This document shows positions 35,315 to 47,959 of a stretch of DNA of 64,000 nucleotides, one piece after another. Position 1 is the first letter of the stretch. Each line of letters begins with the position of its first letter. A program made the translations under genes and the position numbers. Source of the DNA: Wuchereria bancrofti (taxonomy: Eukaryota; Nematoda; Chromadorea; Rhabditida; Onchocercidae); contig SSBO01000012.1 in assembly GCA_005281725.1 (NCBI GenBank), positions 7,607,603 to 7,671,602 of the forward strand. Reading direction: 5' to 3'. Under the pieces are notes generated by a model that was not told the origin of the DNA, did no database searches, and saw nothing but the letters and a program-made list of their open reading frames with translations.

Positions 35315-38102
35315 ATGGCTCATTCGTCACCATTTACTCCTCCATCATCGCCAAGCTGTAAAGGTCCGTCATCGGCACTCTCATTTCATGGAGTTCATCC
35401 TATAGGTACACCCACCGCAAACTGCTTGGCCGATTGCCTTGGAGTTTCGCCTCTTTATCGTCAACAAAAGTAAGATTTCTTTATGGTATGTAAAAAAAAC
35501 TCCTTCATACTTAAGAGCTGAAATGAATTAATTTCCGAGTTCTCTTTCGTTTTCAAAAAATACCTGATATTAAGAAAGTGAAGTCATTATGACCTCGATG
35601 GCTTCTTTTAACTTATCATCAGTATTTTTGATATTTATCGAGTTCTGTAATCTCACTTCTTAGTTAAATTTCTCTTCCAACTTTCACCCGTTATCTCATA
35701 TCATTTGTCTGACCACAAATATCTGAACATGATCAAATTATTTTCTTTTCGTTGCATAGACATGATTCGCAGGCTGATTAGGAAATTTTTCTGTGAAAAG
35801 AAGAAAAGAAATAAATCAAATATTGCCAACGATTTGATAGAAAATGTGTCACTTTTTTAAAATATATATATATTTTTTGAAGCTTCCCGTCATTTTTTAA
35901 AATACATAGATTAAGCTGAATACAGCCACCAAGAGCACAATAGTTTATCTTACGATGTTTTCCATATCGGTATTATAATAATTTCTGTGGCGCCTGAGAC
36001 GGCTACAAAACTCTAAAAGCACTCATTTGCTTGTCCACTTTAAGATAGAATTTTTTTTATAAAGAAGTATATGAAGTAAAGATGTGTGTGTGTTTGTGCC
36101 TTATAATTTTAATACGTGATGCTTTCTAGCTCAGCTCGTTGGCAGAGTGCAGCACAAATTTATCAGAGTTATCAAAGCAGCCGAACACATAGTCGTGCTC
36201 ACAGCCCAGCGGCGGATGGATTTCACGAAGCATTTATGTATCCGCCAAGTTTGACTCCAGCATTAATATCCGATCATATTTCTACTGTTCACAACATTTT
36301 CGGGTATGAATTGTGAATTAATCCTTGTAAGTTCGATTTTCAAAGATCTTGCTTTTGTTTCCTCCTTACACCAAAGAAATTATCTCTACTGAAATGTGTG
36401 CGGATTAATTCCACGCCGTTCTGAATTAATTGCATTACTGACTGTGCTTCAAGATCTAAATACTAGATGCATGGAACTACTATTTCATATTTGTCGCCAA
36501 AGTTTTGACGAAGCGCTACACTTATTCTACCTTGAATTATTCTATCTACTACTGCTGAATATATTTATCAAACTGTTTGTTAGTTCTTAAGAAATCAAAG
36601 TTGGAGAAAAGTGATAGGCTCTCAAAAGCAATGTATTAAATGTATTAAACTTTTAAAATGGTACACTTGCTTTTTTTTCAGAACACCACTTTCTCTCGTT
36701 GAAATAGGTCGCGCTAATCGAAAACGTCATGCTGAAGTTGGTGATACACTAAATGAGCAAAGTGTTGGTGGCCCTTTAGAATTAGAAGCTATAGCTGCTG
36801 TACACGAACTCTCAAATGAAGTGCGCTCTATTGCTGTCTCAGAAATCTTGCCACGGACAGCCGATTTGATTTTCGTAAATATCAAGACTGTCGAGGGTTA
36901 GCATATCTTTCGGAGTTTTTAGTATAGTTCTGAGAATCTTATACGAAAGAACTGCTTTGTCACTTTCTTACTTCAATTGTGTTAGATTCTGATGGGTATG
37001 AAATTCTTTAGTATAAGATTATAAGGTCCAAGATAGTTGATCTCTGTATAAATTGTAATATCCTGAAACTTTTTTTTTTGTATTGACATAGACAACTGGT
37101 GAGGGGTCATGACTTGTAATATTAATTTTTTCTATTTCTTCCATTGTAATGAACAATTAATTTTGCCTCTGTTTTATTCTTCAAGTTATTATTAATGTAA
37201 AGGGCGATACTTCATATAGTTGACTTCCATTATTTTCGAAGTCGTTATTAAACTACAAACAGGTCATCCTTATACGTTAGAATTAACAATGAAAGGATGG
37301 CGGATTGCATCGTTGCAGTGTGATAGTATGAATGGAGATTATAAACGGGTACTGTGTTAGTTCATTGGTTTTTTAAAACTATCTTAAATGGTTTGTTTTT
37401 TAGAAAGCATTCTTGTTTTATCTCCCACTCGTTTCTCTACAGATTAGTTGTTTATGTGAAATTCTGGCAAAAAATTCTGTTAGGCAGACTACCAAATATT
37501 CAGTAAACATCTAACAACTGTTTAGATTTATTTTCTTTTGAAGGTTGGATTGCATGCAAAATATTACGAAAATGCTAGGCAGCTTCTTGAAGAGATTTCA
37601 CCAGCACATTCGCAGTACTTTACCAAATGTTTGACTGAAAAGCTAACTCAACTTCATGCATGGAGGAAAGCTCAGGTTTCTGTTTATTAGAAAATGGAGT
37701 TTATTCGACATTTAAAAGCTGAAACAGTGATCGAGTAATAGAACCCAGTGAAAATTCATTTTGTTTCTGGTTTTCTGACAGATTTATTCAAGTCTAATTT
37801 TTGTGGGATTTATTACTAGTGGTGCTTTGTTAAACTACATTTTACAGATTTTGACATGCAACTCTTTTGCGCTTTTGCACCGAATTATAACAGTTTATAG
37901 ATCTTATTGTTGAAATTGTTTCATTTTTTCTTCCTTTTTTTTGTAGGAAGAAATGGAAGATGTGGATGTGGAGTCATTTGAAAAACAGACACGCAGAGCT
38001 TCAACAAGTTTGAAAAAAGAAGCAGAAAAAAAGGACGGAGAAAATGACGACCAGTCAGACGAAGGTCTTATGTTCACTGTGGACAAAAGTAATAATAGGT
38101 GA
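35315..38102 (+). CDS. GSKIP-domain (DUF727) protein, GSK3-interacting family
   Basis: Six exons give 305 residues in phase: 35315-35469, 36130-36303, 36682-36896, 37263-37348, 37544-37675, 37947-38102. The first 130 residues are Ser/Pro/His-rich and probably disordered (MAHSSPFTPPSSPSCKG). Residues about 140-250 match GSKIP in order: LELEAIAAVHELSNEVRSI, LPRTADLIFVNIKTVEGH, YTLELTMKGWRI, and the helix EISPAHSQYFTKCLTEKLTQ, which aligns with the GSK3-binding helix of human GSKIP. Human GSKIP is a small protein that binds and inhibits GSK3-beta and anchors PKA; this one is twice as long because of its N-terminal and acidic lysine-rich C-terminal extensions. The AGGTGA at the stop is also a good splice donor, so an alternative last exon at 40810-40849 is possible. 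Confidence 0.85.
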
Positions 38103-40809
38103 AATGTTCCACTACTTCTCTTCCTACGCAAGTGTTAGTTATTTGTTGAACTTTCTATCTAGAACTAAGACAATAAAACCAGTCTAAAGTAGGTAGCTTA
38201 CTTATCTTTTTGATCTATTTTGCTTATCTTTTTCAGCATTTGAGTTTCAAAGTGTGTCAAAATAGCAAAATTGAAATTCAGGCAACATTTTCAACTTTAC
38301 TTGAGTGATCTGTAACCAACTGCGTTGTTCATAATACTCTCCTTTTCGTTTCTTGTTGTAATGTGCTCGCTAGCCTTAATGGATACTTTTTGCTAAAAAA
38401 CCATGAAAACTGTTGTGAGGATACTTACGGAATTAATCTTCCAACTAATCGTTTATTTATATTTCAATCCTTACGCAGTCTAGCCAAGTTATCGCCTTCA
38501 ACTTACTTTTTGCCGTGTAATAGTTCCCATTGCACAAAGTATTAAAAACATTTCACTTTCTATACTTCGCCTTTTCCCTTGTTGAGCCTCGCTGCGTTTT
38601 TCTTGGCATCTAAGAAATGTCAAGAAAATTTGTTCAGTAAAAGAAAGACAATTTGCTTGCCATATAAGCCAGTCCAGGGTATCCTAGCACTTATCTGGTT
38701 TTTAAAGATGAGACCACTATGCTCGGTTATGTATTTCGGATAGGTAAATAGGTGATTGGTGCCGTGAGATTTATTTAGAACCTTTTCCAATTTCACAGTG
38801 CATTTTCTGAACAGCTTTCAATATCTTAGAATATGTTACTCTTTGCTGATTAATCATTTCGTTTCTTCAGCGATGTTGATTTACAGATAATTTATAGATT
38901 GATGTGGAATGTAGTTTATCTTCAATTTCATCTAATTTTTTAATTTGCGTTACAGAGTTTTTTTTTTACTCCAGTATCTGCGGTGGGGCAGTGAACTCAA
39001 GCGGCCGATATTTTAGAAATGTCTTTATTAGGCGAATTAAAACTCAAAAGTTGTTTTTTCAGATTCCTCATTCAGATTCTGGTCATATGGAATTATAGCA
39101 TTTCAGATAATAACTTCACTTATGAAGAAAATTAGATTGAAATTCTCAGCCACAGCACTTAATATATTTAGAATTATATTTCATAGAAATCTTTCCACAT
39201 AATTTTGAGCGGCCGTTAAGCTTTCTGAAAAGTTGGTAACTGTCACACTTTTTCATCTTTCATAAGTTGTTTCATACAAATTTGTTTTGATGTGTTTTCA
39301 GTCATTTGTTCGTTATAAAATGCGAGTTGCTACTCTATTTTTTGATTTCTGAACTGGTGTCAAAATGTTTAACTTGTATTGCTTTTTGTCAGGCTTAATT
39401 TCTAGCCGAAGTTTTTTTGAGCGTGTTTTAATACTTGGTAGCTGTAGCATTTTTCCATTTTGCATGACTTGTTTTATGCAGATTTGTATTTGCTGTTTTA
39501 AATCATGTAACTTGTTAAGTGCAAGCATATTATATTAGCTGGTTTCCATGTTTTCTATTCTGAAAAGTGAAAAAACTTATATTTTATGGTGTTATGTTTC
39601 AAAAAAAAGGAGAGAGAAAATGAAGATTGGACATTTTAATAATCTATTTCTTTGTCAACACTGTTTAGTTTGGTGTTCTGGGTTCCACAGCACTAGCTTC
39701 ATTTTAATTTCCTCATGACGTATGCTATGTTTCACATTTCTTTCTCGTATATTTTCACATTCCTTTTTCTATATTTCACATTCTTTTCTCGAAATGGCAG
39801 ATGAAATATTTGCTGTTACAGTTAGCCGTCTTGCGTTAGTTATGACAATATCAGTCCTCGATCCGGAACGGTGTTCCAGAAACATCAGCGGGGATCTCAA
39901 CTGCTACGAGATAGCCAAATATGGAAATGAATAGAAACTCGTAGATTCGGACCTCATGTTTGGTTGGGGAGGAAGTCTTGTACGGATGAATTCATTTGAA
40001 ATATGAACTATTTGCTTAGCATAAATTGTGTTATGAAATTTTCTGTTCCAATCAAAAAGGAAATAATGTTTGATATCCAAAAGATTAAGCTCTAACTTTT
40101 CAAAAATGTGTCAGATCTCCGAGACGAGCAACTTCAAATTAAGGCTAATTGGATTCGGTTTCTCAATCTCTACTGATACCCGCATATCAATCAATTAACT
40201 GAATTTTGAACGTCTAAATGATTCTGCAGATTTTGTTCGAGGTGACTGGACTGGTTTTAAAATTAATTAAAAAGTATTCTGTACAAGGATGCAATGTTAG
40301 TGCATTCTAAGTTGCAAGTGATTTGCAATGAATTTATTTTTATTTAAATGGTCCCTGAAGTGTCACAGTCGAGAGGACGATACTTAAATATTGTCCGAGG
40401 AAGTCGATAATAGTTGACGGTTGAAATGAATGTAGGGAAGATCCAATGGGTTGAGTAACAAGTGCTTTCCGATAACAGTGAAGTTTGTTATTAAAGTTTT
40501 ATTAACTTGACTCAATTCATCAGTTTAATTTCGGAAAAATGAGGATTATTGATAGCCATTTCCTATCAACTAGCCTTGTTTGCAAGTCCAGTTTTTCCTA
40601 GCCTAATCAAAAATACTCTTTTGAAAGTAAGGTTTCAATTCTACTAGTTAAATGCATAAGTTTTTCAAAAAAGAATGTTTCTTATTATTTTGCAGAAATA
40701 AGCATTGAAAAACATTTAGGTAAATCAATCGTCAAAATTTCTCCTTTTAGCTTTCTTTGCTTTATGTTATTTAATCTTCATCACTTTCTTTCTGATTTCC
40801 TTATTTCAG
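38103..40809. other. Non-coding stretch, possibly the last intron of the GSKIP gene
   Basis: T-rich DNA with no convincing exon. If the donor at 38099 is used, the whole stretch is a 2.7 kb intron. It contains a diverged direct duplication (39200-39308 and 39413-39510). Confidence 0.4.
39200..39510. repeat. Diverged direct duplication
   Basis: The segment at about 39200-39308 (TTTTGAGCGG ... TTCATCTTTCATAAGTTG) resembles the one at about 39413-39510 (TTTTGAGCGT ... CCATTTTGCATGACTTG) over roughly 90 bases by eye. It looks like an old local duplication or two copies of a decayed repeat. Confidence 0.4.
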
Positions 40810-40849
40810 CGAACTGACAATAGATTTTCGAACTCCGAAAACTTGTTGA
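40810..40849 (+). CDS. Possible alternative last exon of the GSKIP gene
   Basis: TTATTTCAG ends at 40809, and the following 13 codons (ELTIDFRTPKTC, then TGA) read in the phase left open by the donor at 38098/38099. An AATAAA signal follows at once, at 40851. These three features together suggest a true 3' terminal exon. The chance that it belongs to a different transcript cannot be excluded. Confidence 0.4.
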
Positions 40850-41014
40850 AATAAACCCATGCAAATTATAAAGTAATGAAATAAAGTTATCTAAACAATT
40901 ACAAATAATCACATTTGCCGTGAATTTTACCAGAATTTCTGACTGTGATAAATATAGCCGGTTTCTTTTTTTTAAAAAAATCTAAAAAACCAGTATTGTT
41001 CTGTTTGAAAAAGG

Positions 41015-41624
41015 ATGTTACAGGAACTATTTTTTCATTATGTCTTCGATGAGATGCGAAGTGGGATAGAAAAGTCGATGAAATCAAACAAAATAATTTA
41101 GGGTGGGGTGAAATAAAACGGTCTTTTTTTCTTTTCCGGAACTGTCACAGTTGAAAAAGACAATATTTCCGAATTTCAAGGAAGGTGAGACACTGTATCG
41201 CTGAATAATGTGTGATTTTAATGTACTGAGTGGTAATTATTTTAGGTGCGCGACACATGGACGCCTTTTTATCGATGATTTGACAGTCTGTATGAATCTT
41301 CTAACAGATACAGTTGGTAACTGGTGTTTTTTTCGTATCCTTTGGTTGCTTGTTGTCATCTGTTAAAAATTCATTAATTTAAATTTTGAAAATTTTCAAT
41401 TGACCGAAGTTGTTATAAATATTTCAGCATATTTCGACAAAACTTTTTTTCAAACTTTTTTAAAGTTAATGAAAAAACAAGTTAGTCAAAAAATTGATCA
41501 ACTAATGCAAGTTGATCAAGACTTAATAGATTTAATTACACTGCTTTTCCTTCAGAGAGATTTTATAGATTACGTATTTGAGGATATCTGGGAACAATTG
41601 AGATTTAGCAAAAAATTCACTTAA
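41015..41624 (+). CDS. Small unrecognised gene, about 115 residues, four exons
   Basis: Exons 41015-41060, 41151-41184, 41246-41316 and 41428-41624 join with matching phases to 115 codons. Acceptors are good (CTGTCACAG, ATTTTAG, ATATTTCAG); the first donor (GTGGGA) is weak, so the start is least certain. The product appears all-helical, starting MLQELFFHYVFDEM, with HGRLFIDDLTVCMNLLTDTV in the middle and an amphipathic C-terminal half rich in Gln, Asp, Leu and Phe (LITLLFLQRDFIDYVFEDI). I do not recognise a family; a histone-fold-like or EF-hand-like helical protein is only a guess. It sits 165 bases after the possible 3' exon of the GSKIP gene, on the same strand, a spacing compatible with a downstream operon gene. 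Confidence 0.5.
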
Positions 41625-42310
41625 TCTTTTTCAAAAACTTACTAAAATTGAGTGTGGAATTAGAGTAAAACAAAAATTTTCACTTGTAAATTTCGAATTA
41701 AATTCGTTAACATGTAAAGAGATGAATGAATACGTATAATTTGAGTATTAGCGACAACCGTGGTAACGTTGATAATGATAAGAATTACAACATTGGCTTA
41801 ATGGATAATTATACCTATTTTTGATTATATGAGAACAGCAGACTTATGGAATTCATAAATGAAAGTTTTTAGACATTAGTAACAATTTCTGTCTTAGTAA
41901 CCATCTGATCAATTTTTTACTCTCACCTTTTTTATAGAACGTCAATTTTTTTATTAGTATTTTCAATTAGCAACATTGACTAATGATAAGCGAGTAATTA
42001 TCATTCGTTTATATTTATGAATTATATCCTTTATATAAATTTCCTGCAAAAGTTATATGAATCTCTTTATATGAGTTATATGATTCTTGTATGAAATTTA
42101 TATGAATTTCGTACAAAACCTAAAACTTGCTGGAAAAGCAGGGTTAAAGTCCGGGACTAATTTCAAATTTATATTGAAAGCTGCAGATATAGAAAAAATG
42201 GAGCATTGCTGTTCGGGTGTGTTTTAAATTCCTAAATAATAGTTTTCTAGAGAGAAAAAAAAAACGCTAGTATAATGACTGCATCTCAACCTGTAGAGTA
42301 TGACCATAGA
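41625..42310. other. Intergenic before the dehydrogenase gene
   Basis: AT-rich, with several direct repeats of TATATGAAT-like words around 42050-42110. No coding exon was seen. Confidence 0.4.
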
Positions 42311-42317
42311 CTTTTTC

Positions 42318-42319
42318 AG
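42318..42319 (+). promoter_or_regulatory. Candidate spliced-leader acceptor, dehydrogenase gene
   Basis: ACTTTTTCAG ends at 42319, five bases before the ATG at 42325. It matches the nematode acceptor consensus closely. Confidence 0.55.
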
Positions 42320-42324
42320 ATAAT

Positions 42325-44883
42325 ATGGCTCGTGAGAAACTTCATCGACAAATATTGATCAGTTTGAAGTTTGCATTACAATACATTTTATGTGTATTAT
42401 TTCGAGATTTGCCTCGAATGATTGCACTGAAAAGAAAATCAATAACCGATCAGGTTTTACTTTCTAGCTACTGCTGCCAAGTTTAAGGATATTATGGACG
42501 TTTCTTCATCGTAGCAATGAAGATGTGACTCAATTTCCCGGAAACGTAAAATAGCGCATTCGTGCGATACAAATCAGTTATCAGTGAGTCAGTGAGCTAC
42601 CAAATAATGAATTATACAGTTATGAGTTAGTCAGATCCAAACGGATTTGGATCAATTTGTAACTAAATGATAGCAATAGCAACAGTGCACTATTTTGGTC
42701 TTGACTTAATTCTATTCGAAATCAAATTATAATTTTTAAATCATACGGAAAAGTTGGGATTCATGAGTATTTTATTGCCTTAAAAAAAACGGTACTGCCA
42801 ATCATGAAAATTATTCATTTTGTTTTAGGTGGTTGCTATCACCGGTGGTGCATCGGGAATTGGTAAAGGATTGGCGCAGAAAATTGCATTAGAACAGAAT
42901 GCCATCGTCTGCATTTTGGATATTAATCAGGTAATATTTTATTCGACAATTCATTTAAACTGTGGAGTTTGTATACTTTATTTCGAAAAGTTCACAATGC
43001 ATAATTATGTTTTCGGAACTTGAGGACAAAATAAGATTGGTAGAAATTACTAACAAACGGTGCAAATGAACATAAAAGAAGCGCATATTTCAATTTCTAT
43101 GAACAAAGGGATTTTACACTGAAATTATACAATCCATAATCGAATAATGAACCATCAAATTAACGGGATATCATTTGTCAAAGAGTTAGACAAATCTATT
43201 ACATAAGTATACGAACTTTTCCTAAAGAACTTATTGATTTCATTCGTGATAAAAAAATTTCATTTCACAGGAAGAAGGAGTCCGAACTGTATCACAAATT
43301 ATTGAAAGTGGTGGACGAGCATATTTTTTCCTCTGTAATGTTACAAAATCTGATGAAGTAAAACTTTGCGCTCGACAAATATTCAGTAATACAAAAATTG
43401 GTATGTCAATCATTAGATTTACCATTATACTTATATTCTCTTTCAGTGACGGCGCCTGTAACTTATTGTTGCGTTTAAAAAAAGCAAAAAACGAAACAAT
43501 AAGCACAGCTCTACAGTGGCTTAGATTAACTTCCAGAAATTAATTACCAATCCTAAAGCACAATGCTTCACCAAAACTTCTTTTACACCTACATTGCCTT
43601 TCATACAACTTATTCACTTATAACTACTTTCTTATTTGAATTTTAAAAGCTTATGGACCCTGAGATTTTGAGAAGATGACTTTAGCATAGATCTGAAGCT
43701 TTTTTCTGAAAAAATATAAATGAAGCTATAGTGCAAAACATGAAATAGAAGAGCTAAAGCTTTTCTGTTTTATTTACATGGAAAATAAGCAAAATATCTC
43801 TTATGAAACCATTACAACCTTTAGGTTGCATTGATATCTTAGTTTGCAATGCATCAATACTACGAATCGGTAAATTCTTAGATTTGGATGATAAGGATTA
43901 TCAAGATACAATGAATGTCAACATTCTCGGTTACATTTATGTTAGTTTTAACAATGCAAAATTTTGTTCTGTCTAATTTTCGAATTTTAAATTATTTTTT
44001 CTTAGCAAAATCAATTTTTTACATTCAAGACGGTTTTTAAACAAATTCACTTCTCTATACTGACTTTCTCCGTTCAGTTCTAAACCAACTAAAGATTCAG
44101 ACAATGAGAGCCTTTTTGCCGCATATGATGGACCGAAATCATGGACAAATTGTTGCTATCGGATCGATTTGTAGTCATTATGGAGATTATCTTGGGACTG
44201 CCTATTGGTAATATCTACCTCATTAGCTTTAGACGATGGTTTAGAAGAAATGAAACTTGTCATACCCATTTTATCACTATTTTTTATTTACAGCTGAAAA
44301 ACAAAACCGAACCCACTTTTTGTCCTTTTATTTTGTTTAATGTGGGTCTTATTAATTAATCATTACTGTTGATCATAAAATTATAGCACAGCAAAATTTG
44401 CAATCCGTGGATTAATGGAAACACTTCAAATGGAACTTTATGAAGAGAAAAAAAATGGTGTTGTATTGACAACTATTTATCCATATTTCGTTGATACAAC
44501 GCTTATTTCAAACAATATGACGGAACCATTTAGCACGTAAGTTGTTTTTTTTTTTATTGAAAACTCCCCTAAAATTTTGAATCTCTTCATGTAAGATTCT
44601 CAGTAAATTTTTCGACTGTTCGAAATACTATTTGCTTTTATTGACTCGAATTTGTGATTAGAAACTTGTTTCATTTTCAAAAACATTAAATCCTGCCGAG
44701 ACCTTCGCAAATTAATTTTATGTCTGTATCTTTTCGTAATGTTGAAGATTTTACGATGTAATACCACTGGATAAATGCGTTGAAGAAATTCTGGATGCAA
44801 TTCTAAAGGAACGAATGTATTATTTTATACCAAAATCTTTAGCATTTTTGTGTAATGCTGCGAAATGGTTTGTGAAACCTTAA
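42325..44883 (+). CDS. Membrane-anchored short-chain dehydrogenase/reductase (SDR16C, RDH10-like)
   Basis: Seven exons give 289 residues in phase: 42325-42453, 42829-42930, 43271-43400, 43825-43940, 44101-44207, 44387-44536, 44748-44883. An N-terminal hydrophobic helix (LISLKFALQYILCVLF) should anchor it in the ER or lipid-droplet membrane. The cofactor motif TGGASGIG begins near residue 48, followed by an acidic residue after the second strand (ILDIN), which favours NAD. The catalytic residues are Ser181, Tyr194 and Lys198 (YCTAK). The segment VLTTIYPYFVDT matches the SDR16C family (RDH10, SDR16C5), whose members oxidise retinol or other lipid alcohols. Unusual: the NNAG structural motif reads CNAS. 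The substrate cannot be deduced. Confidence 0.9.
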
Positions 44884-47800
44884 TATTATGCATTAACTCA
44901 CTAAGTGATTTGTCGATTTTCGGCTTGCGAGTTTTTCATAAATTTCTCGATTTTTAAAGCTTTTTTATATGTTTAGCTGTTTTTCTAAAGACATAGCTAT
45001 CCTTTCTTGGCCTTTAATATTTTGCATAGTAAAAACTAACGTACATCTTTAGTACTGCACAGCAAAGTTCACCATCTCAAACTTAGTAATTATTTAACAA
45101 CAAGATTAAATTTCTTAAAAGAGGATAATAACTAAAGCGGAGAGAGAGAGAAACGGAAATCTTAATCTTTATTCCTTATAGGGTTCCTCCAGATTAGATT
45201 ATACCATATATTAGAAATGTGATTGATATTGTTATTCAGTTAAAAAGAACTAGTGGTGGAAAAGGAAGCATTTCTGAGATATTACTTATTAAATCTTCGA
45301 ATGAAAATGCTTAAATTTACACATAATTAAGAAAAAGTAGTTTATGAGTCATAACGGGAACCATCTACACAATATTTTAATAGAGGGTGTTGTGGCTTTT
45401 AGTATGTTGAGTCTTCAATTCGTTTAGAACTTTTGAACCAAAACATAAAATTCATTAGTAGCTTATAGATTTAATACTAAAAGGTAACTGTAAAGGAACA
45501 GGCTTTGAAGGACTTTAGATCCAAAACAAGAAAATTTTTTGCGAGGCGTAGAAATCTCCATGTTAGAACGAGGCATAAAAATTTTTATGTTTGATTAAAT
45601 AGAAATACAGAAAACGTTTGCTGTCAATAATCATTTTAGCTATACAACGAAATACTCAATGCCATATGTAAGACGACTGATCAACTGTAGATATCAAACT
45701 TTAAATAAAAGAGGAGACAGTGAGATAAAGACGAATGTGAAATAATGGTTATATGGAACAGAAGGGCGTCTAATATTGCAACTGATGATTAAAAGATTGG
45801 ATTTTCTGTCTTTCTTTTTTTTTTTTTTTTTGATTGATTGATTCATTTCTCTTTAAATTTCTGTTACTGTGGTCTCTATTACCTGTGTCGTTTCATTAAT
45901 CATAAACTCCACAATGTCCCATTTTACAATTTGATTAACAGCTAATTTGTAACCGTTTGTGATTAGTCACTTCACAGCTGTTTCGATAAACGCAGTTACC
46001 AAATAATCGGTATTTTTAGTCGCGAAATTTGATATTACTTTAAATTTATTGGTTGATAATTCAAATTCGTACTTTTTTGCTTTCGAAAATTTCTTTCGAA
46101 AAAATGGATCAAAAATTTAAAGCTCTGTTGTGCTCGTCATGCTAAAGATTTCTTAGCACTGTTTTCACTGTAATCGTAATTTATTCCTATCTCTTTATAT
46201 TGCTTTTTTATCTCATTTATTTCAATCGCTATTTAATACCTACCTTCAAGAAATCACTCACATTTCACGCAAAAATACATGTCTTTCTCTTTTCTTTTGC
46301 CCATCACATTACATCCATCTTTTAACAAAAATCAATCAATGTTTAGTCGTTTCACGCATTATCTGTTTGCTAGAAATTCAAGTGTAACGATAGAAAATGT
46401 TAGCTCTAAACGTGAAAGTTCAAAAAAAAAGACAAAAAATGAGCACATTAAAAAGCAGTCCAAATATTTCAGATGCATTAGCTAAATTATTGACAATGCA
46501 CTGGTTATGTTGGGTGTTTTAATACTAAGTCTAATATAATCAATTATGTCATGCAGTGCAATGTGACCAAGACATATGAAATATTTAAGGGAAAAAAGAA
46601 GGAATAGCCATAATAATGTATGAAATTTATCATCTAATCAGTTATGAGCACTATTTAGACTGGTTTTTAATGTGCTCATTTTTGTCTTTTTTTGAAGTTG
46701 TTAATTTAAATTTAGATAACTATTGCGATCAACTGCTTCATAACTATGTCGCTCAGATTATCGTTTGCTGAATTCACAAATTTAACACGCAAGCAAATAA
46801 TGTACATATTGCTGCAAAATGCGAATAAAATGTCGTTTTCGCTACTTATCTCTTTTATCAATAAATTTCAAATTCATTTGTTTATAGATATCTCCTTGTT
46901 AATTATGCAGTAATTTTCCAAGACCTATTGTTAGTCCTATTTTGAAAGACAGTATTAAAATTGCTAAATCGAGTAGGCATATGAGTTGAATGCTTAATGC
47001 TTTTATTTTATCTTAGCTTGTTTCGAAGATGCTAATAAGACAAGGAAAAAAATTATCCCATCCTGTCCAAAATATACTTTTATTAAAATGTTCAGTACTG
47101 TTTTTAAAAGTTGTCATACAAAATGTGGCAATAAATAATTGCATAAAAATATTTAATTATACGTTATGTCTAATCAGTTCTTGCGAGACAATTATTTTTA
47201 GCCCAAAGAAGGCACTATAATCCATTTAGTCATAATATTGCGGTTGAATTTCTGAAAAATATAAACACGCTGTGTTGATTTTATTAGTCATTTAATAATC
47301 GTTTAACAATCTATGCTCACTTTATCGTTTCTCAAGCTGATATGTATTCTCTACAAACAATCATGTTTCCTTCACTTATATGCCCAAGCTGATGAAGAAC
47401 TGGAAGGATTGACAGTTTATTTTTAATGCATCCTAATTGTTTTTAATAAATATTTTTGCATCTGTAAGCCCTGATTGTAAATCATTCTCACGCTATTAAT
47501 GCTAAAAATTTCTGGAATCGTTTCTTGCTGCAAAACATTTAAGATTTTTTTTTCAAACAAAGGAAACGATTAAATAAATTATTAGGTATTAAGTTTTGGA
47601 TATCAAGTGGGTACAATGAAATGATACTTTCTCAACGACCAAGTTACTCAACAAGCCAGTGTTTCTACTGATCCACAGAAGTTGTTGCTCATCTTGTCAA
47701 AGTGTATTATTTATATATATTTCCTAAAAAAGCCATTAGCAAATTGATCATTTGATTTCGAAAAATATAACGTTAAATGCAGAAATAAGTGCACATTTTA

Positions 47801-47959
47801 GTACTTTGTGGTCTGGATTTCAGAATATGAACATTTTTTCCTATTCATAAAGATGCTAACAACAAATTGTCCTAAACAAGGAATCTCCAACATCACTTTT
47901 GCTAATTCTACTTCGCTTGAGCTTAGATTGATTAATTTAACTTCACCATCAAATTGTAG
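44884..47959. other. Long AT-rich stretch, no firm gene
   Basis: About 3 kb of AT-rich DNA with poly-T runs (for example near 45818-45830). Open frames at 46279-46485 and 47029-47220 look like chance. Upstream exons of the candidate gene at 47960-48857 may lie here; a stretch at about 47826-47970 reads as an Asn-X-Ser/Thr-rich frame after a good acceptor, but its phase does not join. Confidence 0.35.
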
